Below are positions 50,715 to 59,097 of a stretch of 64,000 nucleotides of DNA, one piece after another (position 1 is the first letter of the stretch; each line of letters opens with the position of its first letter). This DNA comes from Arthrobacter sp. PM3. GTDB lineage: Bacteria > Actinomycetota > Actinomycetes > Actinomycetales > Micrococcaceae. The stretch is taken from positions 2,801,072 through 2,865,071 of the forward strand of contig NZ_CP022314.1 of NCBI RefSeq assembly GCF_003352915.1, read 5' to 3'. Below the pieces are notes generated by a model. It did not search any database and was not told where the DNA came from. It worked only from the letters and a program-made list of their open reading frames with translations. The position numbers and the translations under genes were made by a program.

Positions 50715-52454
50715 CTAGAGGCCCAGGGCTTCGCGGACGTCGGCGAGCACGCTGTCCAGCGCGGCGCGGGCCTCGGCCCGGGCCGCCGGCAGTTCGGCCG
50801 CCGAGCCGGCGCTGCGGATGACTTCGAGGTAGCACTTGAGTTTCGGTTCCGTGCCGCTGGGCCGGATGATGACGCGGGTGAGATCCTTCGTCAGGTACAG
50901 CAGGCCCTCGGTAGGCGGCAGCTGCTCGCTGCCCGCGGCCAGGTCCGTGACGGTCTCGACGCCGGAGCCGCCGAAGGACTCGGGCGGGCTCACCCGCAGC
51001 CGGTTCATCATGGCATCCAGCAGGCCGAGATCGGCCACCCGGATGCTGAGCTGGTCGCTCGTGTGCAGTCCGTGCACCAGGTAGAGCTCGTCCAGGGTGT
51101 CAAAGATCGTCTTGCCCTCGGCCTTGGCCGCGGCGGCGAGTTCGGCGATCAGGACCGCGGCCGAAATGCCGTCCTTGTCGCGCACCAGGGACGGGGCAAC
51201 GCAGTAGCCCAGCGCCTCCTCGTAGCCGTAGACCAGCCCCGGAACACGGGCGATCCACTTGAACCCGGTCAACGTTTCCTCATGGGCGTAGCCTGCCGCG
51301 GCGGCAATCCTCGCCAGCAGCCGCGAGGACACGATCGAATTGGCGAACACTCCCGCCGGCGGCTCGCCGGCGGCGGCCAGCCGCGCCACGACATGGGCGC
51401 CCAGCAGGGCGCCGACCTCATCGCCGCGCAGCATGCGCCACGCGCCGGTGGCAGGGTCCTTCGCCGCCACCGCTGCCCGGTCGGCGTCGGGGTCGTTGGC
51501 GATCACGAGGTCCGCGTCCTCGCGTGCCGCCGTCTCGAGGGCAAGGTCCAGGGCGCCGGGCTCTTCCGGGTTGGGGAAATTCACGGTGGGGAAGTCCGGG
51601 TCCGGCTGTGCCTGTTCGGCGACCAGCATGACGTCGGTGAACCCGGCGGCGTTCAGCACGGCCGCCGCCGTGTCCCCGCCCACGCCGTGCATGGGCGTCA
51701 GGACGATCTTCAGCCCGCGGGCCGGGAAGCGCCCGGGCGCCGCGAGGGCGGCGACGGCGGCCTCGTAGTCGGCGGCGATGGAGGGATCCAGCACGGTCCA
51801 GCCGTCCGTGGCCAGGGCCACGGTGTCCAGGGCGCCGACGGCGTCGATCTCCGCCGCGATCAGGGCGTCGTAGGGCGCCACGATCTGGGCGCCGCGGCCG
51901 CTTTCCTCGACGGCATGCCGGCCCAGGTACACCTTGTAGCCGTTGTCCTGCGGCGGGTTGTGGCTGGCGGTGACCATCACGCCGCCGTCGCAGTCCAGGG
52001 CGCGCACCGCGTAGGCGAGCAGCGGCGTGGGCAGGGCGGCCGGCATCAGGAACGTCTCGACGCCGGCGGCGGTGAGGATCGCGGCGGTTTCCGCGGCGAA
52101 AATGTCGGAGTTGTGGCGGGCATCGAAGCCGACGACGGCGCGCGGCCGGGTGCCGGGGGAGGCCTGCCCGACGGCGCCGGTGAGGAAGGCGGTAAAACCG
52201 GCTGCGGCGCGGCGCACCACCACGCGGTTCATGCGGTTCGGGCCCGGGCCGAGGGCCGCACGCAGCCCGGCGGTGCCGAACTGCAGGGTGCCGCTGAAGC
52301 TGTCGGCCAGCTCCTGCCGGGCCGCCGCGACGCCGTCATCGGTGAGGCGGATCAACTCGGACAGGGCGGCGGCAGTGGCAGGGTCCGGGTCCTGGTCTGC
52401 CCAGTCGCGGGCGTCGCTCAGGAGTCGGGCGAGGTCGGCATCAGAAGACGTCAT
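50715..52454 (-). CDS. Phosphohexomutase (phosphomannomutase/phosphoglucomutase family)
   Basis: This 579-aa alpha-D-phosphohexomutase interconverts hexose 1- and 6-phosphates, supplying sugar nucleotides or glycogen. The early GTAGLRAALGPGPNRMN is typical of the long PMM/PGM group. The phosphoserine loop is VTASHNPPQDNGYK, the metal loop ANDPDADRAAV, and the phosphate-binding tail PSGTEPKLKCYLEV. ATG 52454 lies 7 bases after TAGTTT, so a leaderless mRNA is likely. It diverges from the Rrf2 gene. Which hexose is preferred cannot be told from sequence. Confidence 0.9.
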   Translation of the reverse strand: MTSSDADLARLLSDARDWADQDPDPATAAALSELIRLTDDGVAAARQELADSFSGTLQFGTAGLRAALGPGPNRMNRVVVRRAAAGFTAFLTGAVGQASPGTRPRAVVGFDARHNSDIFAAETAAILTAAGVETFLMPAALPTPLLAYAVRALDCDGGVMVTASHNPPQDNGYKVYLGRHAVEESGRGAQIVAPYDALIAAEIDAVGALDTVALATDGWTVLDPSIAADYEAAVAALAAPGRFPARGLKIVLTPMHGVGGDTAAAVLNAAGFTDVMLVAEQAQPDPDFPTVNFPNPEEPGALDLALETAAREDADLVIANDPDADRAAVAAKDPATGAWRMLRGDEVGALLGAHVVARLAAAGEPPAGVFANSIVSSRLLARIAAAAGYAHEETLTGFKWIARVPGLVYGYEEALGYCVAPSLVRDKDGISAAVLIAELAAAAKAEGKTIFDTLDELYLVHGLHTSDQLSIRVADLGLLDAMMNRLRVSPPESFGGSGVETVTDLAAGSEQLPPTEGLLYLTKDLTRVIIRPSGTEPKLKCYLEVIRSAGSAAELPAARAEARAALDSVLADVREALGL

Positions 52455-52461
52455 AGGAACC

Positions 52462-52467
52462 AAACTA
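52462..52467 (-). promoter_or_regulatory. -10 box for a probable leaderless phosphohexomutase transcript
   Basis: On the minus strand TAGTTT (52467-52462) is followed by 7 bases and the ATG at 52454. No Shine-Dalgarno sequence is visible. Confidence 0.5.
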
Positions 52468-52548
52468 TCGCCAATCGGGCGCGATCCCGCCCCTGACAAC
52501 CGGGAGCCGGGGTTTCAGTTGCATCACGCCCGCCCACGGCCGGGGCCC

Positions 52549-52578
52549 TTGACACCTAAATTTCCGGACACGTAGCGT
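52549..52578 (+). promoter_or_regulatory. Promoter of the Rrf2 regulator gene, leaderless
   Basis: TTGACA (52549-52554), an 18-base spacer and TAGCGT (52573-52578) form a good housekeeping promoter. The ATG at 52586 lies 7 bases after the -10 box. Confidence 0.65.
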
Positions 52579-52585
52579 CTGGAAT

Positions 52586-53065
52586 ATGAAGATGGGCCGA
52601 GGGGTCGAATGGGCCGTGCACAGCTGCGTCAACATGGCCTGGACACCCCCGGGCGAGCCGGTGAACAGCGCCCGGCTCGCGGAGTACTACCGGCTTCCCG
52701 CCGCCTATTTGAACAAGCAGTTCCAGTCTTTGGTCCGGGCCGGGGTCCTGGACTCCGTCTCGGGTCCCCGCGGCGGCTTCCTGTTGGCGCGCAGGCCGGA
52801 GAACATCTCCGTGCTGGACATCGTCCTGGCCCTGGAGGGGGCCGAGCCGGCCTTCCGGTGTGAGGCGATCCTGGGGAATGTCCCGGAGCCGGCCCGGGAG
52901 GGGGACTTCACCCGGTCATGCCTTATTTCGCAGACGATGCGCCAGGCGGAGCTCGCGTGGCGGCAGGCGCTGGCGCGGCAGAGCATCGCCGGGATCGCCG
53001 ACTCCATGGAGCGGCGGTTCCCGGCGGACAAGGCGAAGGTCTTGGACTACCTGGCGGCGGAGTAG
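52586..53065 (+). CDS. Rrf2-family transcriptional regulator
   Basis: This 159-aa protein has the Rrf2 winged helix at the N-terminus (GRGVEWAVHSCVNMAW, VNSARLAEYYRLPAAYLNKQFQ and GVLDSVSGPRGGFLLAR). Rrf2 proteins often sense redox or nitric oxide through a [2Fe-2S] cluster bound by three Cys. Here only two Cys lie in the usual window (FRCEAIL and RSCLIS), so the cluster may be absent or altered. The gene stands alone; the divergent mutase or itself are possible targets. Confidence 0.85.
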   Translation: MKMGRGVEWAVHSCVNMAWTPPGEPVNSARLAEYYRLPAAYLNKQFQSLVRAGVLDSVSGPRGGFLLARRPENISVLDIVLALEGAEPAFRCEAILGNVPEPAREGDFTRSCLISQTMRQAELAWRQALARQSIAGIADSMERRFPADKAKVLDYLAAE

Positions 53066-53121
53066 CCGCGGAAGCAGTCCAGGACCCGGTATCAGCCCAG
53101 GTCCCGGGATCAATCCAGGAC

Positions 53122-53138
53122 GACCACGGGCCGTGGTC
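53122..53138. terminator. Short hairpin between convergent Rrf2 and PNP genes
   Basis: GACCACG and CGTGGTC pair (7 bp, 3-base loop), overlapping the last bases of the purine nucleoside phosphorylase gene. It is a modest terminator candidate for both directions. Confidence 0.4.
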
Positions 53139-53955
53139 AGAGTTTGGCGATGATCTCCGCGAGGAGCTTGGAAATGCGCGGCCCGGCGGCCTCGCCGGCC
53201 TCCAGGACTTCCTCGTGGCTCAGCGGCACGGGGCTGATCCCGGCCGCGAGGTTGGTCACGAGCGAGACCCCGAAGACCTCCATGCCGGCGTGCCGGCCGG
53301 CAATGGCCTCAAGCGCGGTGGACATGCCCACCAGTGACGCGCCGATCCGCTTGGCGTACTGCACTTCGGCGGGTGTCTCGTAGTGCGGGCCGGTGAACTG
53401 GGCGTACACGCCTTCCTGGAGTGAGGGGTCCACCTCGCGGGCCAGGCCGCGGATGCGGGCGGAGTACAGGTCCGTCAGGTCCACGAACGTGGCGCCCTCC
53501 AGGGGCGACGTGGCGGTGAGGTTGATGTGGTCGCTGATCAGCACCGGGGTGCCCGGGGCCCAGTCCTCGTTGAGGCCGCCGCAGCCGTTGGTCAGCACCA
53601 GCGTCTTGCAGCCGGCGGCCGCGGCGGTGCGGACACCGTGCACGACGGCCCGGACGCCCTTGCCCTCGTAGTAGTGCGTGCGGGCACCCAGGACCAGGGC
53701 TCGCTTGCCTTCTTTGGTCAGGACGGAGCGGATGGTGCCCACGTGCCCCACTACAGACGGTGCGGAGAAGCCGGGGATTTCGGCGGCCGACAGGGTGGCG
53801 GTGGTCTCGCCGATCAGCTCGGCGGCGTCGCCCCAGCCCGAGCCGAGGACCAGGGCGACGTCGTGGGTGTCGACTCCCGTCTCTTCGGCGATGTAGTCAG
53901 CGGCGGCGCGGGCGGCGTCGAAGGGGTCCTTGTTGAGGAATTCTGTTGTGCTCAC
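53137..53955 (-). CDS. Purine-nucleoside phosphorylase
   Basis: This 272-aa enzyme of the trimeric PNP family cleaves purine nucleosides with phosphate for salvage. It has ALVLGSGWGDAAELIGET (about 33-50, phosphate site), VVGHVGTIRSVL, LVLTNGCGGLNEDW, the base-specific region GPHYETPAEVQYAKRIGASLVGMST split around Glu and Met, and VTNLAAGIS near the end. Start GTG 53955 is 6 bases after TAGCTT (53967-53962, minus strand), another leaderless arrangement. It diverges from the LpdA-like gene. Confidence 0.9.
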   Translation of the reverse strand: MSTTEFLNKDPFDAARAAADYIAEETGVDTHDVALVLGSGWGDAAELIGETTATLSAAEIPGFSAPSVVGHVGTIRSVLTKEGKRALVLGARTHYYEGKGVRAVVHGVRTAAAAGCKTLVLTNGCGGLNEDWAPGTPVLISDHINLTATSPLEGATFVDLTDLYSARIRGLAREVDPSLQEGVYAQFTGPHYETPAEVQYAKRIGASLVGMSTALEAIAGRHAGMEVFGVSLVTNLAAGISPVPLSHEEVLEAGEAAGPRISKLLAEIIAKL

Positions 53956-53961
53956 CGGTAC

Positions 53962-53967
53962 AAGCTA
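53962..53967 (-). promoter_or_regulatory. -10 box for a probable leaderless purine-nucleoside phosphorylase transcript
   Basis: On the minus strand TAGCTT is followed by 6 bases (GTACCG) and the GTG start at 53955. Confidence 0.5.
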
Positions 53968-54051
53968 CCGTGCGCCCCGCCTGCTGCCCAGCACCGCGCC
54001 GCGGCCCCGATTCTTGGTGGCTCCGGTTCGGATGGTGGACAATGGTGGATT

Positions 54052-55467
54052 GTGACTACGCATCCTGACTTCAGCTCACCCCGCATCGCAATTCTCGGCG
54101 GAGGGCCGGGCGGCTACGAAGCCGCCATGGTCGCCGCCTCGCTGGGGGCGCAGGTCACCATCATCGAACGTGCCGGACTCGGCGGATCCGCGGTGCTGAC
54201 CGACGTCGTGCCGTCCAAGACCCTGATCGCGACGGCGGACCTGATGACCCGCGTGGGTGAGGCGGGGGAGCTGGGGGTCAAGTTCGACGTCGACGGCGGC
54301 GACTTTGCCCCTGCGATGCGCGCGGACCTCAAGCACATCAACGACCGCCTGCTGCGCCTGGCGCGGAAGCAGTCGGAGGACATCCAGTCCGGGCTGGAGC
54401 ACCAGAACGTCCGCATCCTGATTGGCTCAGGCCGGCTGCTGGACAACCACACCATCGAGGTTCTGACCGCCGACGGCACCGAGACCGTGGAGGCCGACAC
54501 CATCCTGGTCGCGGTCGGAGCCCACCCGCGCGAGCTGCCCACCGCACGTCCGGACGGTGAACGCATCCTGAACTGGGCGCAGATCTACAACATGGACGAG
54601 CTCCCCGAAGAGCTGATCGTGGTCGGCTCCGGCGTCACGGGCGCGGAATTCGCCTCGGCCTATAACGGCCTGGGGTCCAAGGTTACCCTGATTTCCAGCC
54701 GCGACCGGGTGCTCCCGGGCTCGGATACCGACGCTGCCGAGGTCCTTGAGGGCGTCTTCGAACGTCGCGGCCTGACGGTGCTCTCCCGTGCCCGCGCCGA
54801 GACCGTGGAGCGGACGGCCGACGGCGTTGTGGTCACCCTCGGCGACGGCTCGACCGTGACCGGCAGCCACTGCCTGGTCTGCGTCGGCTCCATCCCCAAC
54901 ACTGCCGGGATCGGCCTGGAGGAGGCCGGCGTCGCGCTCACCGAGAGCGGCCACATCAAGGTCGACGGCGTCTCCCGCACCACCGCGCCGAACATCTACG
55001 CCGCGGGCGACTGCACCGGAGTCCTCGCCCTGGCCTCCGTGGCCGCGATGCAGGGCCGGATCGCCGTGGCGCACTTCCTGGGCGACGCCGTCATGCCGAT
55101 CAAGCTGCACCAGGTCGCGTCCAACATCTTCACCTCGCCCGAGATCGCCTCCGTGGGTGTGTCCGAGGCCGAGATCGAGTCCGGTAAGTACCAGGCGGAC
55201 ATCATTAAGCTGTCGCTGCGCAGCAACGCCCGGGCCAAGATGCGCAACCACCGCGACGGCTTCGTCAAGATCTTCGCCCGCAAGGGCTCCGGCACCGTGA
55301 TCGGCGGCATCGTGGTGGGCCCGAACGCCTCTGAACTCATCTTCGCGGTCTCCATCGCTGTGACCCAGAAGCTGCACGTCGACGACGTCGCCAGCACCTT
55401 CACCGTGTACCCGTCGCTGAGCGGCTCCATTTCCGAAGCCGCCCGCCGGCTTCACGTGCACATGTAG
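54052..55467 (+). CDS. LpdA-like NAD(P)H-quinone dehydrogenase lacking the redox disulfide
   Basis: This 471-aa flavoprotein has the lipoamide-dehydrogenase fold: FAD loop ILGGGPGGYEAAMVA (about 14-28), NAD loop VVGSGVTGAEFASAY, YAAGDCTGV and a C-terminal dimer domain with VTQKLHVDD. The paired Cys of true lipoamide dehydrogenases (GxxCLNxGCxPSK) are missing: GLGGSAVLTDVVPSK. This matches the mycobacterial LpdA group, which reduces quinones. GTG 54052 is chosen by homology to the Rossmann start; the frame is open upstream over the PNP gene. A terminator follows. Confidence 0.88.
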   Translation: MTTHPDFSSPRIAILGGGPGGYEAAMVAASLGAQVTIIERAGLGGSAVLTDVVPSKTLIATADLMTRVGEAGELGVKFDVDGGDFAPAMRADLKHINDRLLRLARKQSEDIQSGLEHQNVRILIGSGRLLDNHTIEVLTADGTETVEADTILVAVGAHPRELPTARPDGERILNWAQIYNMDELPEELIVVGSGVTGAEFASAYNGLGSKVTLISSRDRVLPGSDTDAAEVLEGVFERRGLTVLSRARAETVERTADGVVVTLGDGSTVTGSHCLVCVGSIPNTAGIGLEEAGVALTESGHIKVDGVSRTTAPNIYAAGDCTGVLALASVAAMQGRIAVAHFLGDAVMPIKLHQVASNIFTSPEIASVGVSEAEIESGKYQADIIKLSLRSNARAKMRNHRDGFVKIFARKGSGTVIGGIVVGPNASELIFAVSIAVTQKLHVDDVASTFTVYPSLSGSISEAARRLHVHM

Positions 55468-55492
55468 GAACGCGGCACGTAGCAGAGAATCA

Positions 55493-55527
55493 GAAGGAAC
55501 CGGCCTCTTCAGGAGGCCGGTTCCTTC
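55493..55527 (+). terminator. Terminator of the LpdA-like gene
   Basis: A perfect 15-bp stem (GAAGGAACCGGCCTC and its complement at 55513-55527) with a 5-base loop lies 26 bases after the stop. Confidence 0.8.
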
Positions 55528-55561
55528 GCCTTAACCGGGGCGGCCGCGACATCGAGCCGCA

Positions 55562-55595
55562 TTTACAATCTGACATTATTTGCATATATTGTCAG
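55562..55595 (+). promoter_or_regulatory. Promoter and TetR operator of the TetR-SDR-SRPBCC operon
   Basis: TTTACA (55562-55567), 17 bases and TATATT (55585-55590) form a consensus-like promoter, with the GTG start 6 bases later (leaderless). A 26-bp near palindrome from CTGACA (55570-55575) to TGTCAG (55590-55595), 11 of 13 pairs matching, covers the -10 box. Binding there would block RNA polymerase, so autorepression is likely. Confidence 0.7.
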
Positions 55596-55596
55596 A

Positions 55597-56169
55597 GTGA
55601 GCGATCGTTCAAACGAAATCATCGACGCCGCTTATGTGTGCTTCACCCGCCACGGGACGCGCCGGACGACGATGCACGACCTGGCGGACCAGGCCGGCAT
55701 TTCCCGGCCGGCGCTGTACCAGTACTTCCGCAGCAAGGATGACGTCTTCCGCTCGCTGGTGGCCCGTCTGCTGGACGGTGCGCTTTCCGCCTCCCAGCGG
55801 GCAGCGGAGACTGAGGGGCGGCCCGAGGACCGTCTGGCCGGAATTCTGTTGGCGAAGCTCGATCTCGTGATGCAGATCTGGCGTGACAGCCCGGCGCACG
55901 CGGCCGAGCTCCTCAGTGTCGACACCCGGGTCTCAGCCGAGGTGCTCGGGCGTTACGAGGAGTCCATGCACGGCCTGCTCGCCCGGACGCTCCAGGAGGT
56001 TTACCCGGCGGCCGACGCCCGGGAAGCGGCCGAGATCCTCCTGGCCTTCACCCGGGGCCTGGAGGCGGGAGTCGCCGACCCCGACGCCCTGCCCGACCGC
56101 CTGCGCCGGGGCGTCAGCATTTTCGTCGCCGGCTTCAACACCCTTACTTTCGCAAAGGAACAACCATGA
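55597..56169 (+). CDS. TetR-family regulator of the adjacent dehydrogenase operon
   Basis: This 190-aa repressor has a clear TetR DNA-binding domain (IIDAAYVCFTRHG then TTMHDLADQAGISRPALYQYF) and a helical ligand domain of unknown specificity. It starts at GTG 55597 directly behind the operator/-10 element. Its TGA overlaps the ATG of the dehydrogenase gene (ATGA), so regulator and enzymes are translated from one mRNA. The operator makes self-repression the simplest model. Confidence 0.9.
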   Translation: MSDRSNEIIDAAYVCFTRHGTRRTTMHDLADQAGISRPALYQYFRSKDDVFRSLVARLLDGALSASQRAAETEGRPEDRLAGILLAKLDLVMQIWRDSPAHAAELLSVDTRVSAEVLGRYEESMHGLLARTLQEVYPAADAREAAEILLAFTRGLEAGVADPDALPDRLRRGVSIFVAGFNTLTFAKEQP

Positions 56170-57002
56170 CCACCGCTGTACTGATTACCGGCGCGTCTTC
56201 CGGTATTGGCCGCGCGAGCGCCGAACGGCTGCTCGCCCGGCCCGGGTTCACCGTCTACGCCACGGCGCGCAATCCGTCGGCGATTGCCGATCTTGAGGCG
56301 GCCGGGGCCAGGGTCCTGGCGCTCGACGTCACGGACGCGGCGTCCATGGCCGCCGGCGTGCGGACCGTGGAGGAACAGCACGGCAGCGTCGGCGCCCTCA
56401 TCAACAACGCCGGCTACGGCGAGTACGGGACCATCGAGGAGGCAGACCTGGACGCGGTCCGGCAGCAGTTCGAGACCAACGTCTTTGGCTTTTCCCGCAT
56501 GATCCAACTGGTCCTGCCGGGGATGCGGGCGGCCGGCGCCGGCCGGATCATCAACATCGGCTCCATGGGTGGCAGGGTCACCTTCCCCGTCGGCGGCTAC
56601 TATCACGCCACCAAGTACGCCGTGGAGGCCATCACGGACGCGCTCCGCTTCGAGGCCGCGCCGTTCGGCATCCGGACCTCGTTGATCGCTCCGGGCCTGA
56701 TCCGCACGGGCTTTGGCGCCACCGCCTCACGGACCCTGGCCGCCTCCGGGGATGCGGCAGGCCCGTATGCGGCCCTGAGGGCCGCCGCGGACGAGCAGAT
56801 GGCCACTTCCTATGCTTCGCCGGTTCTCGCCGCCGAACCCGACGCCGTCGCGAGCGCGGTCGAGCACGCCGTGACGTCGCGGCGACCCCGGCCCCGATAC
56901 ACCGTCACCCCGGCCGCAAAAGCCATTGTCCAGTCCCGCCGATTCCTGGGGTCAGGCCTCTTCGACGCCTACCTCCGCCTGCAGTTCAGGAGCAGCAAAT
57001 GA
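56166..57002 (+). CDS. Short-chain dehydrogenase/reductase
   Basis: This 278-aa classical SDR has the NAD(P) motif TGASSGIG (about 8-15), NNAGYG, the catalytic Ser in INIGSMGGRVTF and the YxxxK pair in YYHATKYAVEAI. The Arg-containing TARNPSA after strand 2 suggests NADPH. The substrate is unknown. It overlaps both neighbours by 4 bases, so the TetR-SDR-SRPBCC trio is tightly coupled. Confidence 0.9.
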   Translation: MTTAVLITGASSGIGRASAERLLARPGFTVYATARNPSAIADLEAAGARVLALDVTDAASMAAGVRTVEEQHGSVGALINNAGYGEYGTIEEADLDAVRQQFETNVFGFSRMIQLVLPGMRAAGAGRIINIGSMGGRVTFPVGGYYHATKYAVEAITDALRFEAAPFGIRTSLIAPGLIRTGFGATASRTLAASGDAAGPYAALRAAADEQMATSYASPVLAAEPDAVASAVEHAVTSRRPRPRYTVTPAAKAIVQSRRFLGSGLFDAYLRLQFRSSK

Positions 57003-57496
57003 ACCCCACCGCCGACTGGCCCGCGGGCTTCGAACCCGCCACGACGCGGGTCTACGCCTACAACCAGATCCACACCCGGCTCACCCCGGAGCAGCTCTGG
57101 CCGGTGCTCATCGACGCAACCCGGTGGCCCGCCTGGTACCGCAACGCCAAGGACGTGGTGATCGACGGCGGCACGGCGGAACTGGGTGCCGCCTCCCGGT
57201 TCACCTGGACCACGTTCGGCCTCCGGGTCGCCAGCACGGTGCGCGAATTCGAACCCTGCACCCGGCTGGGCTGGGAGGGCGCCGGCCGCGGGTCCACCGG
57301 CTACCACCGATGGGACCTGCAGCGCACGGACAACGGCGGCACGCTGATCGTGACCGAGGAAGTCCAGGGCGGAATCTTCGCCACGCTGCTGGGCCCGGTG
57401 GTCAAGCGCAGCATCGAAAAGCAGCACCAGCACTGGCTGGAGAAGCTGCTGGAAACCGCGGCAGCGCGGGCGGACGCGGCAGGGACGGGGGCCTGA
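56999..57496 (+). CDS. SRPBCC (START-like) ligand-binding protein
   Basis: This 165-aa protein has the pattern of SRPBCC/polyketide-cyclase-like proteins: RLTPEQLWPVLIDATRWPAWYRNAK near the N-terminus (WPVLIDATRWPAWY being the hallmark), then RFTWTTFGLRVASTVREF, and a long C-terminal helix. These bind hydrophobic ligands. Overlap with the dehydrogenase gene suggests that both act on, or respond to, the same compound. No terminator was seen before the convergent aldehyde dehydrogenase, 8 bases away. Confidence 0.82.
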   Translation: MNPTADWPAGFEPATTRVYAYNQIHTRLTPEQLWPVLIDATRWPAWYRNAKDVVIDGGTAELGAASRFTWTTFGLRVASTVREFEPCTRLGWEGAGRGSTGYHRWDLQRTDNGGTLIVTEEVQGGIFATLLGPVVKRSIEKQHQHWLEKLLETAAARADAAGTGA

Positions 57497-57504
57497 AAAG
57501 GGGC

Positions 57505-58962
57505 CTAGAACGGGTATGGGGCGATGTCCGGACGCATGGTGAGCCACTGGATTTCGGTGAACGACTCCATGTTGGCGTGATGGCCGCCGATCCGTGAGCC
57601 GTTGCCGGAGTTCTTCGTGCCGCCGAAGGGGGAGTTCGCCTCGTCAGAGACGGTCTGTTCGTTGATGTGCACCTTCCCCGAGTCCAGCCGGTCGGCGATC
57701 GTCATGGCCAGGCCCACGTCGCCCAGGATGCCGATGGAGAGCCCGTACTCGTTGTCATTGGCCAGCGCCACGGCCTCGTCCACGGTGGAGAACTTCATCA
57801 CCGGCGCCACCGGGCCGAAGATCTCGTCCTTCCAGGCCGGGCTGTCCGTGCTCAGGTCCACCAGCACGGCGGGCCGGTAGAAGCGTCCGTCGTGGGTTCC
57901 CCCCGCGGCCAGCCGGGCACCGGCCTGCACCGCGTCCTGGACAATCCCGTCCACCCGCTGCAGCTGCCGGTCGTCGATGACCGGGCCGAGCGCCACGGTG
58001 CCGCTCTTCGGGTCACCCACCGGCAGGTGGGCGGCCTTCTCGGACAGGGCCGCGACGTAGTCGTCGTAGACGTCCTCGTGCACGATGTGCCGCCCGGCCG
58101 CCATGCAGATCTGGCCCTGGTGCATGAACGAACCGAACGCCGCGGCCGAGGCCGCCCTGGCGATGTCCACCCCGGGCAGCACGATCAGCGCGTTGTTGCC
58201 GCCCAGCTCCAGGTGGGCGCGCTTGAGCAGCCGGCCGGCGGTCTCGCCGATCTTCCGGCCGGCCGCCGTCGACCCCGTGAAGGCAATCACGCGCACCTCC
58301 TCGGCTTCGACGACGGCGGTGCCGATCTCCGCGCCGCCGGGCAGCAGTGCGAGCAGCCCCGGCGGCAGGCCTGCCTCCTCGAAGATCCGGATCACGCTCA
58401 CGCCGCCGCACACCGTGGTCCGCGGGTCCGGCTTGAGCAACACGGCGTTGCCGAGGGCCAGGGCGGGGGCGACTGCGCGGATGGACAGGATCAGCGGGAA
58501 GTTGAACGGGGCGATCACGGACACGACGCCGACCGGCCGGCGCCGGGCGAAGGACCACCGGTTCTCGTTGGAAGTGAGCACGTCCCCGGCGGGCAGTGAG
58601 GGCAGCGCGGAGGCCTCGTAGCATTCGTTGGCGGCGATGTGCGTTTCCAGCCCGGCCTTGGGCGGGATGCCTCCGGATTCGCGGACGATCCAGTCCTGGA
58701 TTTCGGCGGCGTGTTCCTCCCAGAGCTGGCCGGCGCGGCGCAGGACGGCGGCCCGTTCCTCCGGATTGCGGGCCGCCCACTCCTTCTGCGCCTTCGCCGC
58801 GGCGGTGGCGGCCTCGCGGACGTCATCGACCGAGGCAACGCCGTAGCTGCCCAGCTGCCCGCCGGTGGCCGGTTCGACGACGGGGCTGCTCCCGCCGCCG
58901 CCGGTGCGCCAGCCGTTGAGGTAAATCTTGCCCTCCCAGAGGGCGGAGTCGAACAGGGACAT
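57505..58962 (-). CDS. Aldehyde dehydrogenase (benzaldehyde/vanillin dehydrogenase-like)
   Basis: This 485-aa NAD(P)-dependent aldehyde dehydrogenase has APFNFPLILSIRAVAPAL near 150, AFTGSTAAGRKIGE, the general base in LELGGNNALI and the nucleophile Cys in QGQICMAAGRHIV. ELGGNN and QICMAAGR fit the aromatic-aldehyde group, but substrate choice is inference. ATG 58962 follows AAAGGA. The frame is open further upstream without a ribosome-binding site. It converges with the TetR-SDR-SRPBCC operon, which could act on a related compound. Confidence 0.88.
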   Translation of the reverse strand: MSLFDSALWEGKIYLNGWRTGGGGSSPVVEPATGGQLGSYGVASVDDVREAATAAAKAQKEWAARNPEERAAVLRRAGQLWEEHAAEIQDWIVRESGGIPPKAGLETHIAANECYEASALPSLPAGDVLTSNENRWSFARRRPVGVVSVIAPFNFPLILSIRAVAPALALGNAVLLKPDPRTTVCGGVSVIRIFEEAGLPPGLLALLPGGAEIGTAVVEAEEVRVIAFTGSTAAGRKIGETAGRLLKRAHLELGGNNALIVLPGVDIARAASAAAFGSFMHQGQICMAAGRHIVHEDVYDDYVAALSEKAAHLPVGDPKSGTVALGPVIDDRQLQRVDGIVQDAVQAGARLAAGGTHDGRFYRPAVLVDLSTDSPAWKDEIFGPVAPVMKFSTVDEAVALANDNEYGLSIGILGDVGLAMTIADRLDSGKVHINEQTVSDEANSPFGGTKNSGNGSRIGGHHANMESFTEIQWLTMRPDIAPYPF

Positions 58963-59097
58963 TCGGTGTCCTTTCGGCGTTCCGGACGGCGGGCGTCCGG
59001 CAGGTGGGATGGTCCGGGGGTCAGTCCCGTCCATCACATGCCGTCCGGACGCCGCCGTCAAGAGCCGAAGCGGGACAGGTGTCCTCCGCCGGGGCAC

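Noticed and set aside
53080..53121. Imperfect short tandem repeats (CCAGGTCCCGGGATCAA type) after the Rrf2 gene
   Set aside because: Two or three diverged copies in a 40-base convergent gap; too short and irregular to call a repeat element.
53527..54051. N-terminal extension of the LpdA-like protein over the purine-nucleoside phosphorylase gene
   Set aside because: It lies antisense to a well-supported gene, and the FAD-binding start motif begins right after GTG 54052.
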